From assembly GCA_002205965.3 (NCBI GenBank), contig NADL03000050.1, positions 186,001-250,000 on the forward strand: DNA of 64,000 bases, read 5' to 3'. A model generated the notes under the pieces. The model did not search any database. It was not told where the DNA came from and saw nothing but the letters and a program-made list of their open reading frames with translations. Source of the stretch: Kappaphycus alvarezii. Lineage: Eukaryota; Rhodophyta; Florideophyceae; Gigartinales; Solieriaceae. The position numbers and the translations under genes were made by a program. Shown piece after piece: positions 47,301 to 60,220 of the stretch; the first letter of the stretch is position 1, and each line of letters opens with the position of its first letter.

Positions 47301-50300
47301 GATTCGCCCTTCGCTTGTTTGCGCATTGGTACCCATACGTTCAGTTGAACGTCTATTAAGCGAGTCGGAATTTATTATGGCAGAAGAAACGGCCCTTTTG
47401 TTGTTAGGGTCTACACAGAGAGTCATGGTGAGTTTATGACAGAAATCACTACAGAATTGAGCACGTTTATGAAACACTTAGAAACAGAAATGTTGATCAA
47501 ACCTCTTGTGTGGTGTTTGATGTACGTAGCCTCATTACATTCTATATAATTTGTATCACGGGGAACATAAACAATACTTTGAAGTCAATAGTATTTTCAA
47601 AAGCAACTCGTTATATTTCTTTACCAGCTGTTGAAGCGTAAAATTTTTCCGTTGGAATTTCAATGTATTTCAGAATATCAATCAGTTAATACTTTCACTG
47701 ATTCTGGAGAACCACTTTTCTTCATTCATTTAATAGCTATTTACTTTGTTCCGATTTCCACCCACAAAAAATAATTTGGAGTGATTGTCTCAGAAACTGC
47801 TACATGGTTTTATTTTTTAGTGAAAATCAAATTCTCGCAGGAAAAAAATTGAACCGAAGAAAAATTCATAAGCATGGAGAGCTCCATGTGTATCTTATTT
47901 GTGTCCAAACTCACGAAAAATTTGGTAAAACGTGACACAAAATACTCCAGATCATCATTGAGACTGATTAAAAATTATCAAAAAAACTAAAAGTGAATAT
48001 CAAACATAAGAGTAAACCATCATAAAGGTACTAGCTCCGTTTAATGTATCGCTTCGCTCCTTATTACTGTTTTGACTTTTTGACCTTCTTAACAGTTTAT
48101 TTCCAAAACTGGTACTCCGAAAAACTATGTTAGAATTTGTCCCTCCATAAAAAAAATTCCCTTTTCATTTGAAATTCCCTCCTTCAAATAAAAGTTTTAA
48201 CTTACTACAATTTTGTATGGTATTTAAATTTACTTGAATAAAGTATGCACTTTTAAGCTTACGACATAATAGGGGTTGCTACCTTTTGCATAATTTTTGG
48301 CGGAAGCCAATGGAAGAGTATAGTGAAACTGAAGAAAATAAACGAAAAAAGTTTCCGAATTACGATAAAAAAAGTCATCTCTCCAAGGCTTGAAATTACG
48401 GAAAAAAAACACGTGAAATTTTACTACAAAATCTAGATATAATTACAATACTCACATTAAATATCGTAAAAGAGGTTTACGCAGTCCTCTAAAATTTGGC
48501 AAATAAATTTTCTTGCTTAAGTTTTATCATCTAATTTTATTTTGCAAATGAAATTTCAATAGGAACCAAAAAGGTGTCGCACCGCATCCAGATGTCTTCA
48601 TTTCTCTGAGCGAATACCTTTTGACATCACCACCGCATGCAAAAACATTTTGAATTAGTACTCTGGAATGCAGCTTGAAACACAAGTACGTAGTCATTTA
48701 CTTATGAGTAAATGACACTGAAAACGGAATCTCTATACTTGTGTAATCAATATACTATATTTTATTATCACAATACAATTGATCTTTTCTAATGTAATAT
48801 ACAATTATAGATACTATTATTTGAACGATTGAAATCAAATAATATTTTCGTCAAAGATAATTTGATTGCCTACGGTTAATAAACACATTTTCGGAGATGT
48901 CGCGAAATAAGAGCTGTAATTGAGTCCCAAATCAGTAATAAACTGAATAGAAACTTTGAATTGAGTGTACTTTGAGATTTTTATATAGATTTTTTGCTGC
49001 GAAATAAGTCCAAAATTTACTGGAGGTGTGTTTTATTTAGATTAAGTCCGGGGTTTGAGAGGTCTACAAATTTTAAATGTCACTTCTGCTAACTTTATCT
49101 TTGAAACAAGCAACTTGACTTGCAAGACCAGATGATAGCGGATTTCCATTACAATAAAGTAATTACCGAGCATATTTCCTTAATTTTCCGTTCGATTTTT
49201 GCCATGTAGTAAATACTTGGTGAAATCTGCTGACGACAATCAAAATTTAGGTATTTTAATACTTCGAGTAGAGTGTTGTATTTTTCTTGTGGTTTAGATA
49301 TCTTTTATAGCAAAAACGTAATTCGATAAAGTTAATAAGAAAATAAGAATACCTCTTCCGCACCATTTTTAGTTGCCATAAATGGTTCTAAAAGTAGAAA
49401 CTGTTATACACATTAGCCAATAATGGCCACAAGATAGTTGATTCGGGTACAATTTTTCCGGATGATAATTTTTCTAGGAAGAGCACATAACGCCAAATTC
49501 TCTACATACCTATGTACAAAATTGTAAAAGTACTTCATAATATACTTCTCGACAGTGACTACTAAGTGTGACAAAATATTCTTTAGACACCCACGAATTT
49601 AATTTTCAATAAGCTTATCAGCACACCCATTTCATTATTAACTGCATAGATATTAAGCGAGAAGAATGTTTAGACTTTTACTTAGTGAGAATCCGAACCA
49701 TGAGAAGAAAACTTTTTAATACTGCTTACTACTCTAAAATTGAAAAATTATCACCTTGGCTCTCTGGGAAGAAAAAAAATACATGAACGGATATTACTCA
49801 TCTGTCTACGAAGATTCTTTTCCCTTTCTTCGTAAGCCTAGGACCTTAGTAACCCTCCTTCATATAGCGTCTTTCGGCATACGTAAATCTATATGGTCTC
49901 AGTTCAATGTTCGAAGAAACAAAATTAAAAGAGAATCACGCTTAGCTTTAAAGTAAAGATGAAATGAAAGCGAAGATCTTTAGAATATCGGGGATGTATT
50001 TGAGCTCTGAAATTCAGATATAATTATATATCAGCAGTTGGTAAATAGTTATTGGGCATAATTCAGTTGTATTTTTCGATGGATTCGGAAAACCGTACAT
50101 GCTTGACATAGATATAATAAGAATTTATAATTAATTTCAACTATTAATAGATTTTCAGATACTTGGATATTATAATGAGATGTTATCGGATACAAAACTG
50201 GTTTTTTAGAAACTCACGTGTTGAATCAATAAAGGTTATAGGCAGCTACTTTTTGCTGGCATTTTAAATAAACTCTAACTAGGTACCCATTGACCAATAG

Positions 50301-53300
50301 AATAATAACACTGAGTTCCAATTGATTAATAAATAATAATTTCTGTAAAGAAACAATTTTAACGAAGTTTACATGTTTTCCTCTTCCCTCCTATATCCCT
50401 TTCGAATGAAATATAGGATGACGGCGGTACACGGAATGTATGTTTTCAAAATTATTGTTTATTTGTAATTGATATTAATTGATTTCAAACATATTTCTTT
50501 TCGTAAATATGATGAAAGAATGTGAACAAGATGATTTTATTAGTGTAAATTCTTAAAAGGTGATACTTTCGCATAAAAAACATCTTTTTTGATCTTTAAA
50601 ATTGCAAGCTATGTTTACAGTTCCAATAGTTGCAATGTTAAAGAAGAAGAACTCGTCTACAATTTTTGACAGCAGAACTTCTACGTATAGGTGAAGGATT
50701 GGATTGTTAAACATGTTTGAAACATTTCAAATTAAAAAATGCATATTCATCTATGGTCTACCACGGAGGTATGGAGCCCATGCCAACTAGATAGTGACTC
50801 GTGTATTCAGGCGAGTTTTGTCAAATATGCAATTTTATCAACCGCAATCACTCCAAGTACTATTATTATACACAGTTTGAAAAAAACGCCAATACTCTCA
50901 ACGACCAGACTCAACTAGAATTCTTGGACGAAGTTTCTGTTATAATGTGGATAGTCGAGAAAAGTGTCAAATTTATGCTTTGAGGAGCCTTAAAAAGTTT
51001 TCACTCAAGCTAAAATCACAAATTTTACATCATTCCAATGCATTGTTAAAATATTTTTTTTATTTTTCTCAAAGGATTACTTGATACTATTTTTTGTACC
51101 AACAATTACTTGACAGCGACTCTGCTACCTTAAGGTGAAATCTCCATTCCAGTATGTGAATCTCTCTTCAGCATTATTTGGTAGAATGAAAACAATTTAT
51201 GCATTACGATGTAAAGAAACTCTTTCAGATTGTAACTTGTATCTAGCCACAAAAATATTTTTTGTCCAAGTGTTTAAAATAATTTGACGAGAAAAATATA
51301 AAAATTACAAGTGTGCGGCAGAAGTAAGAGAACTAGGGATGAACTTCTAAATGTACTGGGATGTAGTGCTTTTTTCGATTTCATATACCTATTCTTCCCG
51401 CAAATCAATTACACATACCGGTCGATAGAATGGCTCTCAAATTACTTGGATACCTGGCAATGATATATTTCGTGATGTAAGTTACAATAAAATCATGAAA
51501 TTTTTTCTGACCTTTTCATATTACTTGTGCAGTTTCAATCCAAGTAGCTCCCATAACGGAGGAGAAAATCTCATTTTTCTGCACTCGAAGTTTTTGGGTT
51601 TTCCGCTGTCATTATATAGATTTTTAGCTTACGAAATAAATTGTGTACACGTTGAAAAGGTTAAAGTAGTCACCCTTGGTACTCCTATAGCTCTATTTCT
51701 CATTTTCGACCATTATTTAAATAAGTACAGGATATAAGTATCTTTGAGACTAAACAATGCGTTAAAAAGATCTAGGATCTATTGAAAATATCTCAAAGTT
51801 CACCAAAGTTGAAAATAGTCCATTCTGTGTACTCAAGTTTCGCAACAGAGTACGTAAGAAGTATACTTATTCAAAAACTAGAAATTGATTCTAATTTTCC
51901 ATAAATCAAATCATTAAATCGCCTTTTCTTCCATAATTCGCATCACAGAGTAAAATTGGAAGATATTGTAATATGTCAAAATTCCATTGCATCAATAAAA
52001 TAAGAATGGGGGATTTTTTGGGTTATTTCACTCAATAAAGCTGCTCTTAGATTGCAGAAAAATTAATATAAAATTTTACGAAGAAAAATTTTTTATTTGC
52101 TTCGAACTTAAAGTTTGGAGCGGAACATGTTCTTTGAACTGTTCACTGTCTTTAAACTGAAAACTTTAAATTACAGATGCAATCGAAATCTTTCCTTCTG
52201 GGTTATGAAATGATTTCTTTCAAGACAAGACATAAACTCTTATATTTTCACATGATGTATTGGTAATTGAACCATTATAAATGATTAAATAGGTCACAAA
52301 GTCTCAACATTTTAAATGCGGAGCTATTTAAAATACATCCATGCACTTCAAATGGACGTAAATGCGCCCCTGGGTCTGCTGACAGTGCTATTCCCATTAT
52401 TTTGTTAGTTAAGAGAATTACACTGATGGTGCTGAGTTGCTATCCTTATTCATCAGACTGGCTCTTTTCGCCAACTAAGATCCATATAACTAGGAACATA
52501 TCTGAAGAGGTTCTTTGAACAGTATTTGGGACAAGAACATCGCCTGAAGCATTGCTCAAATCAAAAGTACTATTTGCTTTATCTTCGTTACATTAAAAAA
52601 AGAATCATATGAATATATTTATTAATTAAAATCTTTGTTGCGTCACTATCCGGTCACACAAAGTTTTACAATAGTTTTTGGTTCGAGAAAACGAATGAGA
52701 ATTTTTCTTATTTAGGGGAAACATTTTTTTCAATTCAAAGAGAGAGTTGAGCGATTTCCAAACCACACTTACCAGTCAAAAGCTACACAAGAAGTAAATG
52801 TCTAAGCGATAGCTGCTACTCTGGAACGCAATTGATGCTACTTTCGTAAGCAAAAAGTAGAAAGGAGTAAATTTTTCAATTAGCTTCCAGTTTCCAATGC
52901 TTTTTCCAATCAGTTTTAAATGATTTTTTTCCGCGAAAATCATGGAAGTATTCTGGAGAAATATTATTTTAATCAATGTTTTAGCTTTTATCCCTGGTAT
53001 AGGTGGTGCGTAATTTTTTCCCAGTCGGCTTTTTGATGACTACTACCGAGAGAGCTTTTTTAAGAACCTCATTGGATTGACTTTTAAAGTTTCGTTACTC
53101 TGCGCATGAGATAATAGTTATTTCAAAGTTCTTTGATAGACCAGCGATACTGTTTGATGCAAAGAAATTTCGAAAAGCAACGCTAATTGTTTCCCAGTCT
53201 AATAGTCATATAAATGATTAATAGGAACTTATGATCCTTTAATACTTCCATCCGAGTCCGTATTGACAGAATCACAAACAATTTCTATTGAATTCAGAGA

Positions 53301-55718
53301 AAGATTAGTTCTTCATCATCTTTTAACAATCAAATTATTTTTTCCCTAAATATTCATAAACATTTAAAAGTACTTAAAAGTCATAAATTAATCCTTTTCA
53401 TCGAAGTGTGAATCTCTGTATTAATAGACAGTAAAACATGATTACTGTTACTCTCCTCGACATATAAGTGACTTAAAACTTGAGGAGAGAGAGTTCATGA
53501 GTACATTTAATTTTATTCCGTTTCTAGAATACATTTTACATGAGCATTCCCGGCCCCCATATTTGTTTCTAAAAGTAAACACTGAGAAATTAGTTGTCCA
53601 TATATATCTTTGAAACCTGTTATTAGTTCTTAGAATATGAACCATATCTCAATTTTTTAATATTAATCAATCCCCGAACATGTGCTTTCGTTTCGTTTCC
53701 TCCTTTTATGCATTGTAGCTTTACGTAGTATTCTACGAGACCTTAATAGATTAAAAGTTTATTTATGCGTCAACTAATATGCGCTTTGGAGTTTTCTGTT
53801 AAGAAATTGTTATTTTCATGGTATTATTTGCAAAAGAGTTTATTTTGGGGGAAGTATATCTGTTTTTTGCGAATATAACTGCCACTACTTACGAAAGACA
53901 TCTTGCATTCGTTCGCATTGAATATATCTTCCTTTTCCTTTTAACATGAAAGAAAACAATAAAAATACACGGGCAGGGAACTAGTTGTTAATTATTCACT
54001 TATGGAATATGTAAGAACATACATATTCAAATTTTTCAACAGCATAGTTCTTCTCTACTATTTAGAGTTCTAACAGAGGAGATTTACATGTATTTATATA
54101 TTTTACTGAGACTGGGTACATTTAGATTTATTTTACCATGTTTGCTCGTATATCACTGAGAATGCAAGGGTTACTAATTTTTAAGTGGTACCTAATTTGT
54201 TCTGATGATTATTGATTCTTATGCTCTACGTCTTGTTTTTTCAGGGAATGATAGTTGGATAAATGCTATTCTACTACCAAGATGTAGCTCTGACGTCCTA
54301 TTTGTATTTTTTTGCACACACTCTACTCAAGACTGATTTTAAAGTCCAAGATAAATAGAGGGTGATGTATATCAGAACTACAAACTTTCGTTTCATGTTT
54401 TCAATATGGTACAATTGCATTCAATAAATATTTGTATGTCCGTGTTATTTAATAAGAAGGTTTTCCACAGCTTCATTTAGTTTTAAGAAGGTGAAGAAGA
54501 TATTTAAACCACGTTTTCTTGCTACTGGGTTTACCTTAAAACCTACCGCTTGCGGGAATATTTTTCCTGTTTAGAGTTTCGAAACATTTCATCTCATCTC
54601 ATGAAAAAATCTTACGCACAGAACTGCAAAATGTAAGTTATACTGGGTTAAATTAAGACCTAAGAGAGAACTATGGAGAACATATTTGAAAGAATCAAAA
54701 AACCACCCCTTTGAAACTTCGTGAAAAAATATTTTTCACGCACAATCACAGCTCCATGAGTTAGTAGAAAAAGAATTGTAATTTTTTTGATGGAAAAAGA
54801 ACGAAACACTAGAAAAAATAACGCTTCATTCATTTTCTATCCACCCCTTCATCCAGCTCTATGAATAATTGAATCTCATCATATTTTGGAAATTTAGAAT
54901 TAAGAATAGAAGGAGATGGATAATACCGTTATGTATGCCTGCAAAAATCAGGAAAATATTGCCACGGCCTCATCGCAGAAGTAATTTTAAAAGCATTCAA
55001 AACATTCGTGGAAGATCAAATGATAACATTTACCTTTTAGAGGGTAAAATTATGCTTTACTAGATAGCCTTGTATGAAAAAATGTATAAAATGAAACCAC
55101 AACCGAAATCAAAAGCAATGTTTACATTATTTGAGTCAAATAAAAAAAGAACTAAGTAGCTTTTTCTAGCCTGATACCTCATTTCACGAATCAACAGGCC
55201 TAACCTATCACATTTACTTGTGGGAAGGCTCAAAAGCAGAATCAGGAAACAGATGTAAAATAAAGAAGAAAACTTTAAAAAGTTTGTAATGGATTCAATG
55301 ATATTACAAGCATAAAGTTTCATACAAAAAAATTTAACTTATGATCATTTTAATTTGTGCAAAAGCAAACTCTTTTGGATACATATGATAACATCTAGCT
55401 TTAAGATTGTTTTACTAAACTGAAGCTGCTTGCTTTTTTTAAATTTTAGAGATTCTATACTGAAGAGGAAGTAAGCTTTTTTATGTCTCATTTCAAACCG
55501 CAAATATAGATTTAATGATACACTCCAGTTGTAAACTTAGCAATTTGCTACAGTTTAGAACAGTAACGTAATCTTGTTGATGAGAAAATAACAGAACTAA
55601 AGTAGATATGAATTTATTTCCTTACATTTAAGATTACTTCGTGACCCCTTCTACGAAGATATGTCCTTTTGCATTGGAACACAAACTCATACCTTTTCAA
55701 AACGTATTCTTTTATCTA
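44341..55718. other. Long AT-rich stretch with no recognisable gene
   Basis: More than 11 kb hold only short frames, the longest about 80 codons. The protein-like exceptions are plus-strand 46,836-47,069 and 47,206-47,439. No tandem repeats, RNA genes or copies of the A/B/C repeat are visible by eye. A slightly GC-richer spot at 45.1-45.55 kb has no assignable content. Confidence 0.55.
47206..47439 (+). pseudogene. Possible hAT-type transposase C-terminal remnant
   Basis: The frame contains VPIRSVERLLSESEFIM followed by a Leu-rich tail ending STQRVM. hAT transposases end in a dimerisation region with a motif of the type P-x-S-(x)-E-R-hydrophobic-F-S-x-x-G followed by a Leu-rich helix. The resemblance is short, the conserved Phe and Gly are missing, and no upstream DDE region is seen. 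This is a weak suggestion. Confidence 0.15.
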
Positions 55719-56159
55719 GTGTCTATCCGACCAAACAATGTCCTCATATGAGGCACGCTTTGTCCTCATATGAGGACAATTTCCGTTACATTTTGGAAAG
55801 GTAAATGTTTTGGAAGCCCGAAATTTTTACTGGAAAAAAGGTTTTTTAGGTTTAGTTACAGTACAGTAATTTTTACTATACATGCGCCCTCGTTTCTGAA
55901 ACCCCACACGATAATACGAACCATTTTACCTCCCAAAATGAAGTCGTTTTCACAACTTCTTGCGAAGAGCGGAAGCTGGTGAGGGAAAACTGCTCTAGCC
56001 TTCACCGAGGTCAACAATCTTGAAAAGTTTGTTTTGATCGGCCATCTACACTCATGAACTAATGCGGAGGGACAAGAAATGCGATGAGGTAAAAAAATTT
56101 GTATTGAAAAAGAAGTGCTCAAAGTAGTCCTCATATGAGGACGACGGTCCAATAGACAC
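55719..56159. mobile_element. 441-bp inverted-repeat element (MITE-like), TA-flanked
   Basis: The ends are GTGTCTAT on the left and ATAGACAC on the right, each directly flanked by TA (55,717-55,718 and 56,160-56,161), the target duplication of Tc1/mariner-type elements. The inverted repeats extend about 35 bp inward with gaps, through a GACC/GGTC step to GTCCTCATATGAGG. The 16-bp perfect palindrome GTCCTCATATGAGGAC occurs at 55,762 and 56,127, with a 14-base version at 55,740. Internal frames (70 codons plus, 98 codons minus) are not transposase-like, so it is non-autonomous. Confidence 0.8.
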
Positions 56160-56161
56160 TA

Positions 56162-57658
56162 GGAAGTGGTTTTGAAACTCGTAAATTTTGTAAAATGAAC
56201 GAAAATTACTTGCAATGAATTGTTTCAAGAACTAAATTTCTACCAGAATATTTATGCACGGTAATAACATCTGCAAAAGCATTTCAAAGAAGGTAAAATG
56301 GAGCACATTTGATGACTTGAACCAAATAAAGTATCGCAAGTTTCGTAGGGCTCCGTAAATAAACACACAATGTATCCAAATAGTCATATTAGTATCGACG
56401 GTAATAACTCGTAAAGTTTAATACTTTGCTTTATACTCAAGTTTCAAAAAAAATACCTTCTAGTTACAGCATAAAATACAACAAGCAATTTGCAAATTAT
56501 TTTAATAGTCCGGCATCAATAATGCTCGAAACTTATTGCAGTATAATTTTTATTTCTTTGTAAAACCATATTAGTTGTTTCTTTTTTTCGTTTTCTTCAC
56601 ATTTTCCCTAAAGATAAGAGTTTAGCACATCAATGAATACTTTTACGGATAAAACTCTATTTCTGGGCATAAATTGTAATTTTCAAACAGAAAATTTCGG
56701 AAGTCTAATAGCTTAGAATTTGTAGCCTAGATTGAAGAAGGAAACATAGACGCAATACAACTTTCTTTCTGGAAACATAACATATATTTTCTAAGCTTTT
56801 CGGGCACAAGTGAAGAATCACGGAGGATATAGATTGATTGAGAGGAAGTAAATGACATTTCAAGCTCAGAAAAGATTCATCCCTAGGAACTTTGAATTTC
56901 TCAGAACTATATTGACCATAAAAATCTGGAATAATTTAGATCAGAGAGAATATGAGGTGTGGTACCTCTGCACTGAATATAATGCCGAAAAGACAGTTTC
57001 AACTTTGAAACATAGTTCTGTACCACACTACCGTCGATTCTGAAGTTTTAGAGTCTGAAAAATTCCGGGAATATCAAAATATAACCCCTAAACAGAGTCA
57101 ATAATTTTACTATTACAGGAAAATATAACTGAGTGCACAACATTCACCAATTTTTCCAAAAAGGGCTTATAAATTTTATAAAATAAAAGATATTTGAAAA
57201 ATGGAGAGGAAATGTGGTATGGTTTAATATTTGAAACATAAAGTCGGTTGTGGTACGGAATATCCTGCAGGCTGACGACCAGTTATTTTTCATTTTCCCT
57301 AAAAAACCAGCTCAAGGCCGCTCAGCAGGAAAGTGGCGTTGGACATTGCGGCTGCGATAGCGTGCCTCTTTGAAAAGTAGATTTTCCCTCTCATTTTCTA
57401 AAAACACCGTCCATCTCAGAATTTGGAGGACGATGCCATAAATTGTATGTTTAGAGTTTCAATGGAAATAAACATTACATGTGTTACTGTCGTGAAAATC
57501 AGGATTATATTTTGTCCCAATTCGTAAAAATATTAAATTGAAGGTAGATTTGAAGCACTTTTGCTTGTCTATATATCTTAGAATTTTTTAAAATTAAAAA
57601 TCACGGCATAAATTCAAAAGAAACGTGAAATGCATATGAATAGTTTTAGTATCGTGAG
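56162..57658. other. AT-rich spacer, no gene seen
   Basis: Only short frames. A slightly GC-richer spot at 57.27-57.36 kb has no assignable content. Confidence 0.55.
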
Positions 57659-57689
57659 ACGGAGCTAAAATAATTTTACGCATTTGAAG
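57659..57689 (+). repeat. Outer 31-bp direct repeat, left copy (X)
   Basis: The copy begins ACGGAGCTAAAATAA and ends CGCATTTGAAG. It is identical to 61,961-61,991 except for one base (G here, A there). Both lie outside the 94-bp repeats of the retroelement. At 30/31 identity they are far better matched than the 94-bp repeats (77/94). Confidence 0.9.
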
Positions 57690-57810
57690 ATTCTTTTGGC
57701 TTTACTTCAGAACAAAAATATCCGCCTCTTGTTGAGGTTATCCGTTAACCCTCGCCCCTGCAGAGACATAGACAAGTTGAGATGCCCTAAGCATATGTGG
57801 GTGGGTTGGA

Positions 57811-57904
57811 GAGAAATAGACATACCGAAATTGTGTCCGGCCAAGGGCCGCCGGCGATACTTGTTCCCCCGGAGGTCCAAGAACCAAGGTCGCTCGGCAT
57901 GCTC
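57811..57904 (-). repeat. 94-bp direct repeat of the retroelement, 3' copy (Y)
   Basis: It aligns without gaps with 61,861-61,954, with 77 of 94 bases identical by my count. The shared core is GTCCGGCCAA-GGCCGCCGGC-ATACTT, which is itself palindrome-rich (GGCC, GCCGGC). It lies downstream of the recombinase in element orientation. It is separated from the outer 31-bp repeat by about 120 bp, whereas the other copy abuts its outer repeat. That asymmetry is typical of split direct repeats. Confidence 0.85.
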
Positions 57905-58029
57905 CCTACTTCCCATAATCTCTTCACAAATATTCACACCTATACACGGCGCGAAGAATTCCATACCTCAAACCGGAGAAGCGCTCTCATCCCCATGGGC
58001 TATGTGCGCGAAAAAACATGTGGAAGCCG

Positions 58030-58975
58030 GACTCAGTTCAATGCTGCTGTCGTAGTACACCCGTAACATCGACTATGACCCCCAGTCTATCCTCTCATTA
58101 TCCACGCCGTAGTAAAATGAAGGTTTACAAACTCATTAAACGCGCCGATACGCAGACTGTGCGTTCCGAAATACCTCCCTTCCGGTGCCTCCGCCCCCAA
58201 CTCCGAGAGCACCTATCGACAGTCACTCACCCAAGTTGGCCTCCCCCCTACCCCCTCTCTTCAAAGTTAAACAGCCCTTCGCTCTGTGGCCGCAACCGAA
58301 GCCATCTCTTCATCACTTCATAGGGGTGCCCACACAACGTCGAAGGCCACTCCTCATTCTCTGGCTTTCTTTTCCGATGAGTATATGTCGCGCAAATCAT
58401 CCCATCCTCCCGTACTTACAAGTGGCAAAGCGCGACATAACGACGCGAAACAGACAGGCAATGGAACATGTAGACAAGCAGAGCCATTGCACAGCTTCCT
58501 GGAACCTTCAGATCTCCCGTCCCTATTCCCACCTGCTCAAAGCGAAGCATTACTCTCGCCAACACCCCCACTCTTATTTTCTGTATCTCCCCCGCGCTGT
58601 CCACCTTCTTCTCGTATGCTTTGAGAAGGTTGGTCACCAACCAAGTCCGGTTGAGGTACCATATCCCGCGTCCTCATGGCATCTTGACACGGCAGAGATG
58701 TACTGGCGAGCTGACGCCGGGCCGGCACGCCCCTCCAACGACAGGTAACCGGTACACGCCAGAACGTCCCCCTCCTCGGCCGGCAGCGGTGACAGTCCCT
58801 CCTCGTCGCAAAACGCCAGCCACCTCCGCAACTGGCTTGTCCGATTCCTCCACGTGCTTTCCGCCCACCCATACCCCGCCATCAATTCTACTGCTTCCGC
58901 CCGACCACCTGTGTCTCCCGTCCTGCCCACGTCCCCTTCTTTGCCATCACGACTGTCCTGATCCTTTCCTCCCAC
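58030..58975 (-). pseudogene. Tyrosine recombinase (integrase) of the retroelement, broken
   Basis: The N-terminal SAM-like core-binding domain is clear in the frame 58,975-58,634: ELMAGYGWAESTWRNR, then LRRWLAFCDEEGL, then the ACTGYLSLEGRAGPASARQY helix and ISAVSRCHEDAGYG. The catalytic domain continues in other frames. A hydrophobic helix with a double Arg (LVYMFHCLSVSRRYVALCHL, about 58.48-58.42 kb) is the likely box-A region. A segment with IDWGS and LRVYYDSSI (about 58.09-58.03 kb) is the likely region of the tyrosine nucleophile. The His-x-x-Arg segment in between is too degraded to point to. Several stops and frame changes make it non-functional. In this class the enzyme integrates the circular DNA without a DDE reaction. 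Confidence 0.85.
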
Positions 58976-59290
58976 TATCTTGGCACCCGATCTCGGCCAG
59001 TACCAGCTCCCACCCGCCGTTGATCACCCGCTTCCCGTCCATAACCTCTCTCCCCCTCCCCAACGTGACAATCCGTGAGCTGGATCCTCGCAAGCGCTCG
59101 TACCAAGGTTGAGCTGTCCACCTCAGCACCAAACAAAATCCACTTCCACCCGTCCGTCTCTACCTTTCTGATGACCAGCGGCAGGAAATCGAATGGACGG
59201 TCCCGCAACCTCGCCTTCCCGTCCCCCAGTCTTCCTTCATCTGCGTCTCCACATACTTCCTGCGCGCCACCAACGTCTCCCCTAAGGACA
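58976..59290 (-). pseudogene. RNase H to recombinase linker
   Basis: Minus-strand frames read KYVETQMKEDWG, then RPFDFLPLVIRKVETDGWK, then WTAQPWYERL with SSRIVTLGRG. A Trp-containing segment of this kind (about W-x-AQPWF/Y-xxL) commonly joins RNase H and recombinase in PAT-like elements. Two frame changes separate the three motifs. Plus-strand frames across this region (for example 58,621-59,112) are shadows of it. Confidence 0.7.
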
Positions 59291-59760
59291 AGGTCAGAAC
59301 ACCACACTGTCCACACTGTACTCCCGCACAATCGACTCCACCTCCTCTCCGTCGCCCCCACATCTCCGGGGTCCTATGTCCTTGAGAACGCGTCCGCAAA
59401 GGGATTCACTGCCGAAGGTATCCACCTCGCCTCGATTCGTACTCCCCACGCTTTCAAAAGCGCGTTCAATTTCCGCAGCTCTGCCATCATCAGCCACGAA
59501 GCCGACACCATCGCGTTCAAAATGGAAACCACCGCTTGGTTGTCTCCGTGCAGCAATAGTTGCCGAACCTCCGGACGGGAGACATAGACTGCGAAATGAC
59601 CTTCCAGTAACATACGCACTGCCCTCGATGCCGTCAAATTGATCTAGTGCACTCGGTCCGCCGCATCCCAGAAACCTTGACCCTTCCACAAACTCGGTGA
59701 CCCTTGCGTTTCGTCGAATCCCAACATCCCTCCGCACCCCACATCCGCCGCTTCGCAAGA
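59291..59760 (-). pseudogene. RNase H domain of the retroelement
   Basis: The frame 59,637-59,374 reads EGHFAVYVSRPEVRQLLLHGDNQAVVSILN, with the conserved D-N of the third RNase H motif. It continues MMAELRKLNALLKAWGVRIEARWIPSAVNPFADAFSR, where N-x-x-A-D-x-x-S-R is the C-terminal RNase H signature with its catalytic Asp. The first motif upstream (expected D, E) is not recognisable because of frame breaks at about 59.65-59.76 kb. The domain would remove the RNA template during reverse transcription. Confidence 0.85.
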
Positions 59761-60220
59761 TCTGGCTGCCCCCTTTTCAAGTCTCTCCCTTCTCCACGCA
59801 CCAACGAACGCCGGAAAATGAGATCCCTTAAAGATTGACAACTCAAACACACTCTCTCGACCGCCCCTTTTCCCGTCCGTAGCGTCCCTCTTTCTGTACC
59901 CTCCTTCCCCTTCAACCTCTCCGTCCCCTCCCCCATCAAACACGCTACCAGGAATTCATTGTCGCCTCGCGCCCGCAGCGACGAGCGCGGGCGACACGCT
60001 CCTCCCGCTCCGCTTCATCTCCCAATCGCCGCTCCGAAATGGACATACCGAAATAGATCGAGCGTTTGAAGAACTGCGCCATCGGAATCGCCAGAGTGAG
60101 GGATCATATATTCCACAGAAACGAGAAGCAAGCTTAGCGGTACCAGCCGCCGGTTCCTGTGCGCCAAGACCACCACCTTTCTCGCCGCTTCTTCACCTGA
60201 CGTATCTTCCGGTCTTTAAC
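59761..60220 (-). pseudogene. Degraded RT to RNase H connection
   Basis: Minus-strand frames are short and Arg/Gly-rich here and no motif is clear. At 60,036-60,054 a 19-base string GAAATGGACATACCGAAAT matches 18 of 19 bases of the start of the Y repeat (57,813-57,831), an unexpected internal echo of the terminal repeat. Confidence 0.5.

Noticed and set aside
58621..59112. Plus-strand frame of 163 codons (Pro/Thr/Ser-rich) and other long plus-strand frames at 58.0-59.6 kb
   Set aside because: They lie opposite the recombinase, linker and RNase H segments, whose minus-strand motifs are clear. Their Pro/Ser-rich composition is the mirror of GC-rich coding DNA.
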